Assembly: GCA_028386065.3 (NCBI GenBank)
Contig: JAKUCV010004698.1
Location: 35,603-99,602 of the forward strand
From: Turnera subulata
Taxonomy: Eukaryota > Streptophyta > Magnoliopsida > Malpighiales > Passifloraceae
Direction of reading: 5' to 3'
Length of the DNA: 64,000 bases
Positions within the stretch are counted from its first letter, which is position 1. Each line of letters begins with the position of its first letter. Below are positions 10,301 to 21,003 of the stretch, in pieces. Position numbers and translations under genes: made by a program. The notes under the pieces were generated by a model. It worked only from the letters and a program-made list of their open reading frames with translations, had not been told where the DNA came from and did no database searches.

Positions 10301-11457
10301 TCGCCAGAGAGGTTCTTCAGTGCATTCACCTTATTTATTCTCCTGCGAATAACCGTAGACAGATGGTAGAACTTTGTATTTCTATCCCCTTCGATCAACC
10401 ATCTCACTCTGGACTTTTGATGCCACAAAATTTCTTCCTGCGCCAAGGTTTTATGATATTCCACTAACAGGTCTTCCTCTAACGAATCGAGAAAGGGGTT
10501 TGGACATGAGGCTAGCGCCCTTTGAACCCCATTCAACCTTGCTAGTAAGCGCTTTTTCCTGTAGAAGATATTCCCAAAAACTTCCTTATTCCATTTGTGT
10601 AGACACTCTTGTAATTTGGATAAGGCATCAGCAATGTGGAGATTCCTCCTCCATCCAGAGGCCAACATCTCCTTAAAGGAATCATGTTGAAGCCAAGCAG
10701 CTTCAAATCTAAATGGTTTGAGTTTAGGCCCAATCCCGAGAGACATCTGGAGAGTGAGCAAAACTGGGTGATGATCGGATTTTACCCTGGGCAAGTTTCG
10801 AATTACCGCCTCAGGGAATATCAAGCTCCATTCTGTATTGCTGACTACCCTGTCCAATCGCTCGAAAATCCGGCGGAGACCAGCTCTTTTAGGACCTTTC
10901 CAAGTGAATTTAGGGCCCACCGCACCCGCATCTTCTAAATTACACTCCTCAAGTCTGCTTCGAAACCAATTGCAGCGACTCAAGGTAGCAGGTAAACCCC
11001 CCTTCTTCTCATCCATTGTCAAAACATCATTAAAGTCTCCCATGACAGCCCAGGGTTCCTCAATACCACTACTTATCCGTATCAAGTCTGCCCAAAACTG
11101 CACTTTAAGATCCCAAGAGGGATTAACATACACAACGGTTAGACACCAAGCAACACCATCCTTCTCGGTAATTCGTCCATGAATAAACTGTGGATTGTCT
11201 TCCAAGATATTAAACTCTACAACCTGTCGCCTACTTAGGATCCAGAGACCGCCAGAGAATCCACTAGCCTCCACTCGAGCAATCCATTCTAGTCCCATCC
11301 TCCTAACCACTCTATCCGCGACGTCTCCACTAATTTTAGGCTCGGCAAGTACTATCAAATCAGGAGAATGAATCCTTATAAGATCGGTCAATATGCCTTG
11401 GAGCCTTCTGCTCTTAGCACCACGACAGTTCCAATATAAAATGCTAGATATCATCAT
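7315..11457 (-). CDS. LINE ORF2: endonuclease, reverse transcriptase, RNase H
   Basis: Encodes 1380 residues from the ATG-ATG pair just before ISSILYWNCRG; the longer open frame up to 11559 overlaps ORF1 and begins with GTG. Order: EEP endonuclease with the WNCRG Asn, the VLAEPK Glu, GDFND and SDHHP; reverse transcriptase with FRPISLCN, FVAGRQ, KIDLEKAYD, RGLRQGDPLSP and catalytic FADD; a zf-RVT region with CPGC-DDESESVLHVLRDC; and a C-terminal RNase H with NTDGA, QAELWA, VDSSAA and ANSCADFYA, all acidic residues present. It nicks target DNA and copies the element RNA in the nucleus. Nothing is missing by eye. Confidence 0.92.
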   Translation of the reverse strand: MMISSILYWNCRGAKSRRLQGILTDLIRIHSPDLIVLAEPKISGDVADRVVRRMGLEWIARVEASGFSGGLWILSRRQVVEFNILEDNPQFIHGRITEKDGVAWCLTVVYVNPSWDLKVQFWADLIRISSGIEEPWAVMGDFNDVLTMDEKKGGLPATLSRCNWFRSRLEECNLEDAGAVGPKFTWKGPKRAGLRRIFERLDRVVSNTEWSLIFPEAVIRNLPRVKSDHHPVLLTLQMSLGIGPKLKPFRFEAAWLQHDSFKEMLASGWRRNLHIADALSKLQECLHKWNKEVFGNIFYRKKRLLARLNGVQRALASCPNPFLDSLEEDLLVEYHKTLAQEEILWHQKSRVRWLIEGDRNTKFYHLSTVIRRRINKVNALKNLSGDWIWNEQELQHHAVDFFRKLYEKEEISRPRLLTHTLFPSLEVAESGKLSKVISDDDIFMAVKEMGPLKAPGPDGYQALFYQTQWEHVGPKVLKFVRDFLEGKEDLKRVNHTFLVLIPKVTIPESILQFRPISLCNVSYKIISKVLVNLVKPILPSVISENQSSFVAGRQIVENILIAQEVMHSFKGRKKVRQYMALKIDLEKAYDRMDWDFIQDTLFEVGFPSKLCELIMLCIRSTSLQLLWNGSISEPFKASRGLRQGDPLSPYIFVICMEKLSHIVSDAVQDGSWKPFKFCSTGPRLSHLLFADDLLLFAEASLQQVNTIKHCLERFCATSGQKVNVEKSRILFSENVRMSERRSWARECGFILTNDFGKYLGVPLIHQRVTKNTYGSVVERVHQNLAKWKVSNLSFAGRVTLCQSVLSAVPSYTMQSTCLPKGTCDEIDKICRRFIWGGDEHHRKIHLVKWDVVCQPKDVGGLGIRDMRSNNEAFLLKLIWIMINEPHKLWVQVIMAKYWMQDGEEWCMKQTKVVSHLWRSLRGLWEKFEGGLRWIVSNGQEVEFWNDLWVENHGYLISEAEHPIEELDLSSKVIDFVRDDGLWAIEELRKFLPDQVVQQIIAICLPERDASQDSVAWANGKNGQFSVGAAYKYLNASKWGLECEIWKEIWKWQGPQRIRIFMWLVAHGRILTNEQRFQRGMSHLKNCPGCDDESESVLHVLRDCLEAKQIWNEFLLEFIVPTEFYNGTISDWLRRNLIQGMGRNRCEEWKLVFGVVCWFIWKRRNSRVFAPESLMDVTDCIRACRLFLCALKACYSRDKESVRGKEERLILWKKPRAGWVKLNTDGASKGNPGQAGAGGLIRDSDGRFLGAFAGSVGWCNALQAELWAIKTGLELAWDLGMRRVELQVDSSAAISLILQEPKSTASSSILCRRIDELRRKDWCVEVMHTYREANSCADFYANKGTSMAGYMERYIEPCSQVRSFLFKDLIGANDSRLVTIS

Positions 11458-11479
11458 AACATGGAGAGGGAGGAATAAC

Positions 11480-13204
11480 TCAATCAATACAGGGGTCAAG
11501 AGTGCTAGAAGATTCAGATACCTGAGTTTCTTCAGCAAGCTCCACATCAAGAAGGACACAATCCTCTATATGTCGGTTTCCACTCGGACAACCGAGTTTT
11601 GCACACGGGTCAGGAGGCTTTTCTTCAGTCATAATCACCAAATCCATGTTCTGAGGTCCAGTCTGCTGCAAGTTTCCGGACAGCACCTCCCCAGAAGTAG
11701 CATTAGTCAATTCGCCTGGTCGTGGATGCGGTGAGGTGGTACTTTGGACCCCTTTCGTTGTGTTGGTAATGTCCATCAGTGGGTTCTTTGGCCTATCCTT
11801 CACTAAGATAGCTTTTCCTTGTCCCAGATCGACCACCTTACTATCCACAACTGCCTTCAAGCTCACTGAGGCATCAGCCTCCACAACTCGTTTGGGCTTG
11901 TCCTGTACCATCCTCTTCTCTGTGTTTTGGCTCGTAGTACTCTTCCTGCTCTGCTCAGGTCGCACCAAGTTAACCCCCATCACTTTCTCTTTACCTTTAG
12001 CAAGGTTATCCTTCACATTAGTCTGATTTCTCATGCTGCTTCCATTGTCTTCCTCTAGGCCAGATAGGACATCGAAACGAGACCTGCTCCTGTCCACGGA
12101 TTTGTCAGCAACCTGCTTATGTCCCAAACTTGGATCCCTCCTATTGCGAGTTTTCTTCTGCACCAACATCCATTGACCCCGAGTTTCAAACACCTCAGGT
12201 CTTGCACGAGGAATAGCCGCCCCCTGGTAGTAGCATGGCTTAACCGACGGGGATTCCACATTCACATCCTGCTCGTCATCCACTGTACACTTCGCATTCG
12301 GACACTCCTCTTGCTTATGGCCATAAAGGCCACACCCAAAGCAGATCAAATGCAAGCCTTCATATTCAACTCTCCAAATCCTCCTTCCAGTACGGAATTT
12401 AGCCACAAGTGGTTTAGAAAGATCCACCTCAACACAAATTTTTGCGAATTCAGCCCTCTCTCCAGCCAAGGTAGCCCTGTCTACTCTCAGAGTGCGCCCA
12501 AGCCTATTCCCAATGCGGTATAGTGCCTTGTCCTCATAGTACTCCATCCCAAGATAAGGGATATGGACCCAGGCCGCAATCCGCTCAATCGAAGCTTCGA
12601 ATGGGTCAAAACCCGGATGCCATCTCCTCACCGTGAGATAGTGATCTGCCACAGTCCAAGGTCCTCCAGCCAAGACTGAGTTGTAGTCTTCCACACAAGC
12701 AAAGTTCACAAAGAAGAAGTCATTGCCCATTGCCGCGAGAGTGAAAGGGCGTTGGGTGTGCCATAGAGACGTCAAGCGATTCTGGAGAAAGCGGTAGCCC
12801 ACCCTCTTACCCAGCACTTTCACAATTAAAGCGTACTTCCATCTCCTGTACATACACTTCTTCTCCTCAGCTGTGAAGCGCACAGATGGACACTCCAGGT
12901 CCTCCAGTTCATCCTCTGAATCCGACACTACATAGTCATATTCATCATGCTCAACCCCAGCCGGCTGATCTTCCATGTCCACCTCTGGAGATGAGGGGCC
13001 AAGTAATAACTCCTTGAAGGAAATCTTCCTCTTGGTGGTCTCAATCTCCTCCACTCCAACACCTAAGCCTTTTGCATTATCTCCACCCCGCCTACTAAGG
13101 CCAGAACCCAGGCGCACTTTCTTGTGGCTGTGACCAATCTTCTCATCATCACTCTTTGCTCCGTTACCCTCCTCCCTTGGGGAAGGGGGGTCACCGGTCG
13201 ACAT
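11480..13204 (-). CDS. LINE ORF1: gag-like RNA-binding protein (DUF4283, CCHC)
   Basis: Encodes 574 residues. I start at the ATG at 13204 (MSTGDPPS); the frame runs to 13252, but that codon is GTG. The N-terminus is Ser/Glu-rich and acidic (VVSDSEDELEDLE). A DUF4283-type domain follows (KYALIVKVLGKRVGYRFLQN through FRTGRRIWRVEYEGL), then a zinc knuckle CFGCGLYGHKQEEC of form CX2CX4HX4C. The C-terminal half is polar, low-complexity and Ser/Lys-rich. Known role: nucleic-acid chaperone that coats element RNA. The stop lies 22 bp before the proposed ORF2 start. Confidence 0.9.
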   Translation of the reverse strand: MSTGDPPSPREEGNGAKSDDEKIGHSHKKVRLGSGLSRRGGDNAKGLGVGVEEIETTKRKISFKELLLGPSSPEVDMEDQPAGVEHDEYDYVVSDSEDELEDLECPSVRFTAEEKKCMYRRWKYALIVKVLGKRVGYRFLQNRLTSLWHTQRPFTLAAMGNDFFFVNFACVEDYNSVLAGGPWTVADHYLTVRRWHPGFDPFEASIERIAAWVHIPYLGMEYYEDKALYRIGNRLGRTLRVDRATLAGERAEFAKICVEVDLSKPLVAKFRTGRRIWRVEYEGLHLICFGCGLYGHKQEECPNAKCTVDDEQDVNVESPSVKPCYYQGAAIPRARPEVFETRGQWMLVQKKTRNRRDPSLGHKQVADKSVDRSRSRFDVLSGLEEDNGSSMRNQTNVKDNLAKGKEKVMGVNLVRPEQSRKSTTSQNTEKRMVQDKPKRVVEADASVSLKAVVDSKVVDLGQGKAILVKDRPKNPLMDITNTTKGVQSTTSPHPRPGELTNATSGEVLSGNLQQTGPQNMDLVIMTEEKPPDPCAKLGCPSGNRHIEDCVLLDVELAEETQVSESSSTLDPCID

Positions 13205-13353
13205 CGTTCGATGCCCACCAGGTGTTTGAGAGAAGGGGCAAAGGAAAAACACAAGGAAGGACCAAGACTATTAGGGAGAATTACACGCGCCGCGTGAGCC
13301 AAATTAGTTGTTTCCCTTTATTTACAAATACATCAGTTAAATGCCATTACATT

Positions 13354-13796
13354 ATTTAAGATTTACCTAATTATTTAGACATAATTCAGACACACGCTCG
13401 ACAATGTAATTACCAACTAGGCATATAGAACAGATTTTGAATGGGAATGATGGCTCCAATATTCTGCTCCATATTCGATACTCCTATTGCAAAATAAATG
13501 TGCCACACTCGATTACTTTATCCACCCCCCACAAATCTCCAAACCATTATATAAAAGAAGCGAAAACGACGTAGTATTGTTTTTTTTTGGGTTACGTCCT
13601 TGACAGAAAAATAAAAAATAAAATTGATTTCTTCCTTATCGGCAAGTTATTTCTTTTTTGCCTGCCCACCTAAGCAACCAAAGTAGTTCAGTAGTGTAAC
13701 CGTTATCATTAAGTACATCCCAACGGCACCGCTTTCGGACTTTTCACCGGGAACTCGTCGACCGAGTCACCAACTCGCCAACTGCAAACCCAAAAC
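13354..13796. promoter_or_regulatory. upstream region of the BAH gene
   Basis: About 440 bp between the LINE target duplication and the start codon of the BAH gene. No coding. Because the LINE ends here, older upstream control DNA of the host gene now lies beyond 6 kb of insert. The leader just before the ATG is C/A-rich (ACTGCAAACCCAAAAC). No clear TATA box was found. Confidence 0.35.
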
Positions 13797-16700
13797 ATGG
13801 GCAACCGACGATTCGCGCAGGTAGCAATGAGCGACGACGAGGACGACGCGCCGATTGGTCCTCCGAAGACCCGCTCTTCTTCCAGAATCGAAGAGAACCC
13901 CCGGAAGCGGAAGAAAATGAGGCTTCCCGAGTACGAAGAGGAAGAAGAAGAGGAACAGGAAGAGGTGAAGCGAGGTAGAAGAAACAAGAAGGGGAGGAAG
14001 GAGCCGGAGGAAGACGAAGATGAGGAGGAGGAGGAGGAGCCCGAGGAAGAGCCGGAGGAAGAGGCGCCGGACGCTAAGCCCGTCGGCGAACCGGTTAGGT
14101 TTTCCGGCAAGGGAAGAGGAAGGAGGAGTCACTACGACGCGTTCGAGTTCGACGGTAACCGTTACGAGCTCGTGAGTGAAACATTTCTGAGTTTCTCAAC
14201 CGCTTTTTTGTAACAGAGTTAGGGTTTTTGTTTTTCATTTTTTAAGAAAATTCTTAGCTTTTCCTCGGTTCTATTTTTCCAGGAGGATCCTGTGCTTCTG
14301 ATACCGGAGGATAAACAACAAAAGCCTTACGTGGCGATTATCAAGGTAAGTGGCTAGACTAATCAAACTCGTTGTTTTTACTGGCCGAAATCGGTTTATG
14401 GTGTTAATTTGGATTGTGTATGGTTTTGATGGGGGATAGGATATTACTACTACTAGGGAAGGTAGTGTGATGGTATTAGGGCAGTGGTTTTATCGCCCCG
14501 AGGAGGCGGCGAAGAAAGGAGGAGGGAGCTGGCAGTCTCAGGACACTCGTGAGCTGTTCTACAGCTTCCACAGGGATGAGGTGCCGGCGGAGTCTGTTAT
14601 GCATAAGTGTGTGGTGCATTTCATTCCTGTTCACAAGCAGATACCCAAGCGGAAGCAGAACCCGGGTTTTATTGTCCAGAAGGTGTATGACACTGTGCAG
14701 AAGAAGCTCTGGAAGCTGACTGATAAGGACTATGAAGACAACAAGCAGCATGAGATTGATCTTCTGGTCCAGAAGACGTTGTCCCGCATTCCGGACCTTC
14801 CTGATATTGAGAATGAAGATACAGATGCCGTCACAACTGCTGCTGCTGTTGTTGATCAAGAAGACCAGTCTAAGATGAAGAGGCTGAGGAAGAAGAATAT
14901 CTCGCCTCTTGATGTCACAAGGGATGATGAAGCGAAGCTGTACCGGGAAGCTGAGACACCAGGAAGCTGTACTGGGAATATGTCCGAGTATCATGCAATC
15001 TTGGTGAAGTTTAATGCCCTTACAGGGGATAATCATCGGGATAAATGTTTGGAGAAGCTTCTTGAGAGTATCAAGTATATGTGCACTTCTCCTGATGATG
15101 ATGCTAAAGTGAGAAATGGTTCTGATGGTGCCGTTGGTGGAAAAGAATGCAAATCTGAGGAGACTAGTGCATGTGGGACTGAAGAAAGTAAACCGAAGGT
15201 ATGCAAATGAGTTGAAAGAGTGGTATTTGACAATGATTTCTCTGATTTTGATCTCATCATTTGTGGTATATTGACAGGGTGGCAAGTCCTTTCTGTGGCC
15301 AGATGCTGCTGTTAGAGCAATAAGTGCTCTAGAGAAGGCTACACATGAAGCTTTATCCGCTGATTTTCAGAAATATAACCAAAAGATGCGTCAACTTATG
15401 TTCAATCTGAAGGTTTGTATTTCTTTCCTTTATCATGTTTGCACATGTTCTGAGGATTGTTAGCTGCTTATGACCTGGTTCTTCCTCTATCCTTTTGTTT
15501 GTGTTGTTTAGTTCATCCCAGATTAGTAGGTTTTGACTGTATGTGTGTTTCGCGTCTGTTCACCTGTATTTAGGGATAAAGGTTTCATGGATAGAAATCT
15601 GCCCTCATGCCGTTTGACCACAGTCCTTAATGTATAATATGAAAGACAAAGGGAAGGAGAATGACAATATATGTTGGATACTAGTTGCATGCTTATATAC
15701 TTGTTTAGAAAAAGATGAAATTCTTCATAGAAGGTGAGTGGGACTTATATTAGTTTACCTAGTAAATTTATTTGCTCGCAGCTGGGTTTTCATTTTATGT
15801 TCTTGATTTTATTGCGTGACGGTGGTGTTAAAGCATCCAATGCCAAGAGAGTATTATTTCATGACATTCTCTTGGATATTTGATAGGTTAGCCTCAGCCG
15901 CTAATTATGCTGATTTTTGCTTTTTCTTTTTTAATTTCCATTTATGCTTTCTGTGTCTAGAGGCGGAGTGAATAGGATGATTTTGACTGTATGGCCATGG
16001 GAGAAAAGGAGATTGGAAAGTAGCATGTTTAGATTGGTTTGAAGGAAAAAAAAAAAAAAAAAGAAGCTAGATATGCTACTCAGGATAATTCTCTTTTCTT
16101 TCTGCTTCTTGCTCTGAATTTTTTTTTTCCCATTTTGGCAGAATGGTGAAACGCTAGCGAGGCGTCTTCTAAACGGAGAGTTGGACCCTTCTAAAATACT
16201 TAATATGTCACCCAATGAATTGAAGGTATATTATTCCTGATTCTCCCTCTGGTTTATTCTTTTTCCTAAACTTTGTAGTACCTTATTGTTATGATTACTT
16301 ATGTGTGGAACATTGTCTTGTCTTATTGGTCAAACTTCAGGAGGGATTAACAGTAGAGGAAACAGCGAAAAAGGAGCCAGATGAGTCAGAGCGCATGCAG
16401 GTCACAATGTTAACTTTTTATTTCACTTGTTTGTTAACTTAATAATGCTTAAGATTAGTGTTTTTGGTTCTATATCTAGGCGTGTGCTTATGCTTACTCT
16501 CTGTGTTGCTTGCTTAGCAGATGACTGATGCTCGATGCTCAAGATGCAACGAGTTTAAAGTGGGTGTCAGGGACATCATCCAGGCAGGACATGGTGCCCG
16601 CTACCAGGTTCTTGCCCGTTTTGTTTTGCCATCTGTTTCCACCTGTGAATTCATGTTCATGTCCTTGATCTTTGATATTCACAGCAATGTGAATTCTTAG

Positions 16701-18348
16701 TCTAAAACTTGGTGGTATTCCAATGAATAAAATCCTTGGCAGATATTTGTACAGTTGTACTAGATGATAGGAAATAGTAGGATTAACATAAGCTTGTTAA
16801 TATGGGCGGCTAAAATGTTCATCAGCACATGCATAAATAGAAGATTGTATTGCGCTCTGAACTGCCGAGACTTTCTCTGGGTTGTCAGGTTTATGAATTT
16901 ATCTGCTGCATTTACCTTTTGAGTAGTGTTATTATAAGTTCCAAAATCCCAAATTGTTATTTCCACATTTCTATCCGTTTCTATTGACGAAAGAAAGTTT
17001 GTTTGCTATGTGTATTTTGGCTTGGCTTTACATTTTGATATAAGAGAATAGCGTACTTATCTCTTAGCTGTGTCCCAACCCTTGAATTTGTATTAGAAAA
17101 TCTCATAGGAAATAGTGTGATGAGTTCACTTGCAGGTCATTATAACTCAATTTCTTGTAAAAGTTTCACAGGCATCTAATGGTAGGTTAATGAGCAAATC
17201 CAGTGGTTTGTTTTTTTTTTTTCTGATGAAAATAACTCTAGTTTTATGTGTAGAAGACTTAAGTTACCAGAATATTCATTATATGTTTGTCATGAGAAGG
17301 AAGCCACATGCACATCAATATGCCCATTTTCTCAGTTTGGTCAAAGCAACATGAACTTTTCCCAAGTTTGAGATACAAAGTTTCCTGTTGTTTTTACTTA
17401 GCAGTCACCTTTTTTCTCTTTTGTCTTGACTGTTTGGATATACTTCTGATATGCAGTTTCCTGAGCTTGACATTATTAGATGGCCTTTCATATTAAGGTT
17501 CCATTAGTTATTGTCCCTGTGGGTGGTGTTGTTGAATTTGAATTTTGGTTTTTGTATTTTAGTGAGTTGGGATAGAAAACTATCTAGCTTCTGTGGTTAG
17601 TAATTCAAGTTTCAGATTTTGCTTTTTCTATTAATACACTGGATGGATTTATTGCTGTCCCTGAAAGTGCCAATTTTGTTGACTATTCGTTGGCTGTTTG
17701 TTAATTTTTGCATTCATGAAAGAGGCCAATTTTCCTATTTCTCTGTAAGAATCTTATTCTTAGTATGTTTCGGTGTTTTGCCTCTAGAGCCTGTGGTGCT
17801 GCTTCCTTGATATGCGAGAGGACTGGAATGTTTAGTAGTCTGGTGCTTTTCTCCTTGTTTGCTTGTGAAATAGCAGGGTTCAGGATGATGTGTCAAGCCC
17901 CCAACCCCCCCACCACAAAGCATGAATTTTCATTTTCTTGTTCTCATGTCATTGAATTATTTTGCTACATAGAAGAAAAATTAAGAAAGCATAAAATATG
18001 TAATTTATGTGATATCTTAACATATCTCCAACTTGCAATTTAACATCACCTTTTGGGTTTCAGTTGGAGTGTATTGCCTGTGGGAATTCCTGGTATGCTT
18101 CAAGGGATGAGGTAACGATGCTGACCATAGACGGGCCAAGTTCTAGCATAACTGTAGGTACGGCACCATTGGCAACCACAAAGTTTGTTGCAATTGAGAA
18201 GAATCTGGCAAGCCCTCGTGAACCGGAGAAGGCAGCCCAAGCCTTCAAGAAAACAACAGAGGCATATATGCCTGTCCTGGAGAACCAGAAGTCATTTGGG
18301 AAGCCCAAGAATGAAGAGACTCCTCAACCTATTAAGAATTCGGAGTAG
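13797..18348 (+). CDS. AIPP3: BAH domain / TFIIS-like chromatin reader, AIPP3 (BDT1) type
   Basis: Eight exons, all in phase 0 with GT-AG borders: 13797-14171, 14283-14345, 14440-15198, 15278-15412, 16142-16225, 16341-16400, 16521-16607 and 18064-18348, giving 615 residues. The start is the first ATG (MGNRRFAQV); a second Met at residue 11 is possible. Layout: basic/acidic low-complexity N-terminus (residues about 30-95), BAH domain (about 110-250, including DGNRYEL, YVAIIK, QWFYRPEE, VHFIPVHKQ), linker, then a TFIIS central-domain-like helical part from about 400 (AVRAISALEKATHEAL, LARRLLNGELDP) ending in a paired CSRC / CIACGNSWYASRDE zinc-type element. Known for the family: the BAH reads repressive histone methylation and works in a complex with PHD proteins on transcription and RNA processing. 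Nuclear. Intron 7 is long (1456 bp). Confidence 0.85.
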
Positions 18349-19439
18349 CAAAACATGATTGTCATTTGTCCAAGAACGACTTTCACGGTGTACAGTTGAG
18401 TTGTTTTTTGTATAGGCTACTTGTTTCTCCAGCCTAGGATCCTTTGTCCTAATAACTAACCATATCAGTCTTGTCATACAACTATATCAGAATAGTTATG
18501 CAGGAGTAGAAAAATTAAAATTAAGTAATCTATGCAGTCGGTGCCGATGCAATCTGCTTTGCATCACTTCTCAAATTGTTTCTTGCTTGTGAATTGTGAT
18601 GATATTTGGAGTCTTCTGCATGTTTGCAAGGCAGGAATTATTTAATGGGTTAAGTAACATAAATCGTCAGATATCATACATCAGGGTATTACATGATGAA
18701 AGGACATCAATTTTCACTAAAGTGTGAAATCAGACCGAATTGATAAAACCTATTGAACCATTATGGGGCTACAATACGATATTAAATGGTAAAACATCAA
18801 ACGTTTGAACAAAAAGCAGCCATATGATTAATGATTTCGGTTACTTTATTTTTCCCGTTGTGTTCTGCCGTTTTAGCTATTTTATTTTCCTGGTATCTTT
18901 CTTTAAAGTTGCAAAGGACTTTTCCCTCAAAAAAAAAAAAAAAAGTTGCAAAGGACTTTGTACTTATTTTGGAGTGGGTAAGCATGTGCTCTTCCGGTAT
19001 AGTATCGAAATATTATGTTGATTTCTGGCTTGCTTAGAACTTTTGAAACTAAAATCCAAAGTTAATTCGTTTTTTTTTTCCCCGTAATAGCAAACTAGAA
19101 AAATAAATTTGAAAATTATCATTTTTTTTTTCTTTAGCTTAGAAAAAAATCAATGGTTTAATCATAAAAACTTATAAACTAAAATATCAAAATTTGGAAA
19201 ATGATTATAGTATCGAATTATCACTTTTTTTTCTCTAGTTTTAGTTTTGTTTTTTTTTGTTTTTTTGTTTTTATTTTTGAGGTGTTTATTAAGATAGTGG
19301 ATGCTAAAAACCTAATGCAAAGTCTATTATAATAGACTGCCTATTCAACATATGCGATGACTGTATCGGAATGGGAATTCAAAGAAGGGAGTAAGCTTGT
19401 TGGAGGTTAGTTATATGATCATCAGGATATGCCAGCCTG
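18349..19439. other. 3' flank of the BAH gene, no gene seen
   Basis: AT-rich with several poly-T and poly-A runs. It contains the BAH gene 3' UTR at its left end and the micro-insertion listed at 18923. No ORF or RNA gene can be supported. Confidence 0.5.
18923..18941 (+). mobile_element. extremely truncated poly(A) retroposon
   Basis: Only TCCCTC plus about 13 A is inserted between two exact copies of AAAGTTGCAAAGGACTTT (18905-18922 and 18942-18959). An 18-bp direct repeat bordering a poly(A) run is the mark of LINE-machinery insertion. The body is too short to name a source. Confidence 0.7.
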
Positions 19440-19988
19440 GTGAGATCCAAAACATCATGGCGCCGTGGTAGAATCTCCTTTGTCTTCAGATTTAGAATTT
19501 CATCAATCTATCGATCTTGGCCCATCCAGCTCTTGTATCCAGAGGGCAACGAGATGTTGATTTTCCAACTTAATCCAACGGAACCGCTGCCGCCAGCTCT
19601 CCAAGCTTTCCTGAGCCTTCCTATAATCACTTTTGATGGATACGAATTGGACAAGAAGCTGGAGCGACTTAACACCGCTTACGGCGGTGGCGTTGACTTG
19701 CCGAGCACCACTTGGGGCATAGAGCGCATGCCGGGGTTGGTGATGGATAACCTTACGGATTGCTACATAGAAGAGATGGCTAAGAAGTTTTGTCGCATCG
19801 ATTATGAGCGTCCTCCGGCTATTATTAACGGCAATTGGGGCGGGCTGTTGACTGCGGACCAAGTTAGCGACGCGGTGCAGGAGATGGACTTGATCCTCTC
19901 CATCGCGATGAAAATCACAAACTCGGCTAAAGCCTATAAATTTTCACCAGTGGAGATTCGAGTTTTGAGGTGGAGATTTGAGTTTTGA
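19440..19988 (+). pseudogene. divergent Werner-type 3'-5' exonuclease fragment
   Basis: A 182-codon open frame beginning with GTG; the first in-frame ATG is at 19553. The central part resembles plant WRN-like exonuclease proteins: a strand like LIFQLNPTEPLPPALQAFLS, then FDGYELDKKLERL, and a C-terminal LTADQVSDAVQEMDLILSIAMKI matching the place of the last exonuclease motif. The N-terminal part with the first catalytic acidic residues is absent and no upstream frame supplies it. The frame ends in a 20-bp tandem duplication (GGAGATTYGAGTTTTGAGGT type, 19950-19990). Probably a decaying gene or fragment; a divergent functional gene is less likely. Confidence 0.5.
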
Positions 19989-20327
19989 GGCGGAAGTTTC
20001 GTTTTATTTGAATTTGGTGAAGGAAGAAGAAGAAAAGAAAACAAAAAGACAGCAGTCAACTTTAGTCTCTCGTTTTATATATATGTGGTCAACGTGTCTG
20101 TAGGCTCTCTGAGCAATTATGATGTAATAGGTAAAAAGGAAAAACAAATATAATAAGAAAAAAGACAAAAACAAATGCAATAGGAAAAAAAAAAAAGACA
20201 AATGTAATCGGAAAAAAATTAAATAAAATGAGAATTTCTCTCACCATTGTGATTGTTCTCTCTCTAGTCTCTACTTCACCTTTTTTGGAGGATTGTTTGA
20301 TTTTAAAAAAGAAAAAAAATCAAAGCT

Positions 20328-20813
20328 TGTTATAAAATTGGGGGAAATTTCCACTATTTGATGGAATAATACAAACTTGATCAAACTTGATCAAGGTAAT
20401 AATACAACTTTGGTAATAATAATACACTTTTGATAATAATATGTCGGAGAATAATAAATTTAGATGGAGGGAGATTGGAAGAGAAGTGTATGGAATGAGA
20501 AGAGAGTGAAGTTTATGGTGGGTTGTAAGTGTATGAAAGTGAAGGAATGAAGGGTATTTATAGTTAAAAATGGGAGGATAAAAACAAATAAGTACGATTA
20601 ATTTAAAAGGATAAAATCAAAGGGATGTTAGATAAAGGAAGATGATATTAGGATTAGGACAAATGGAATTATAGAGGGTAATTAGCCAAAGAGATAATTC
20701 CAAGTAGAAGTTTGGTGTATGCGTAAAGTATTTACCGGGGGTAAATTCGGACATGGTAAAAATGAGTTTTACTGGATGGTAACAATGATATTCACCATAA
20801 TTTATTTATAACA
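20328..20813 (-). repeat. element A LTR (3' LTR in element sense)
   Basis: TGTTATAAAATTG to TTTATTTATAACA. It differs from the right copy mainly by point changes and a tandem ACTTGATCAA duplication near its left end. Confidence 0.88.
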
Positions 20814-21003
20814 CTCCTCCTTGAATGTCATTGCACCTTTGATAGAATACGCTTAGGAAGTACTGCCTCGTTAAAAACCTTACCAAGAAAAACCCAGTGG
20901 GACAAAAACTTGGTGAAGGAAAAAAGAGTGCAGTGCATATTCTACTCCCCCTGATTTTGGCATCCCTTGATATCTCGAATCCTCCATAAACCAATCATCT
21001 TCA

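Larger units (their letters stand above)
7277..13342 (-). mobile_element. full-length L1-type LINE
   Basis: A non-LTR retrotransposon of about 6.07 kb, 5' end at 13342. It has a 138-bp leader, ORF1 (13204-11480), a 22-bp spacer, ORF2 (11457-7315), a short 3' UTR with AATAAA, and a poly(A) tail seen as T10 at 7275-7284. An 11-bp target duplication GCCATTACATT lies at 7266-7276 and 13343-13353. Both ORFs are open without stops or frameshifts, so the insertion looks young and possibly competent. It sits between the PYRP2 and BAH genes, about 455 bp upstream of the BAH start codon. Confidence 0.93.

Noticed and set aside
11458..11559. N-terminal extension of LINE ORF2 overlapping ORF1
   Set aside because: First codon is GTG, the added residues are Leu-rich antisense-like, and plant L1 ORF2 proteins begin close to the WNCRG motif.
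7381..12523. Plus-strand ORFs of 60-140 codons within the LINE
   Set aside because: Shadows of ORF1 and ORF2 on the other strand.
13709..14132. Minus-strand Ser- or Leu-rich ORFs of 121 and 133 codons
   Set aside because: Exact antisense of the acidic GAA/GAG-rich first exon of the BAH gene; repetitive codons keep both strands open.
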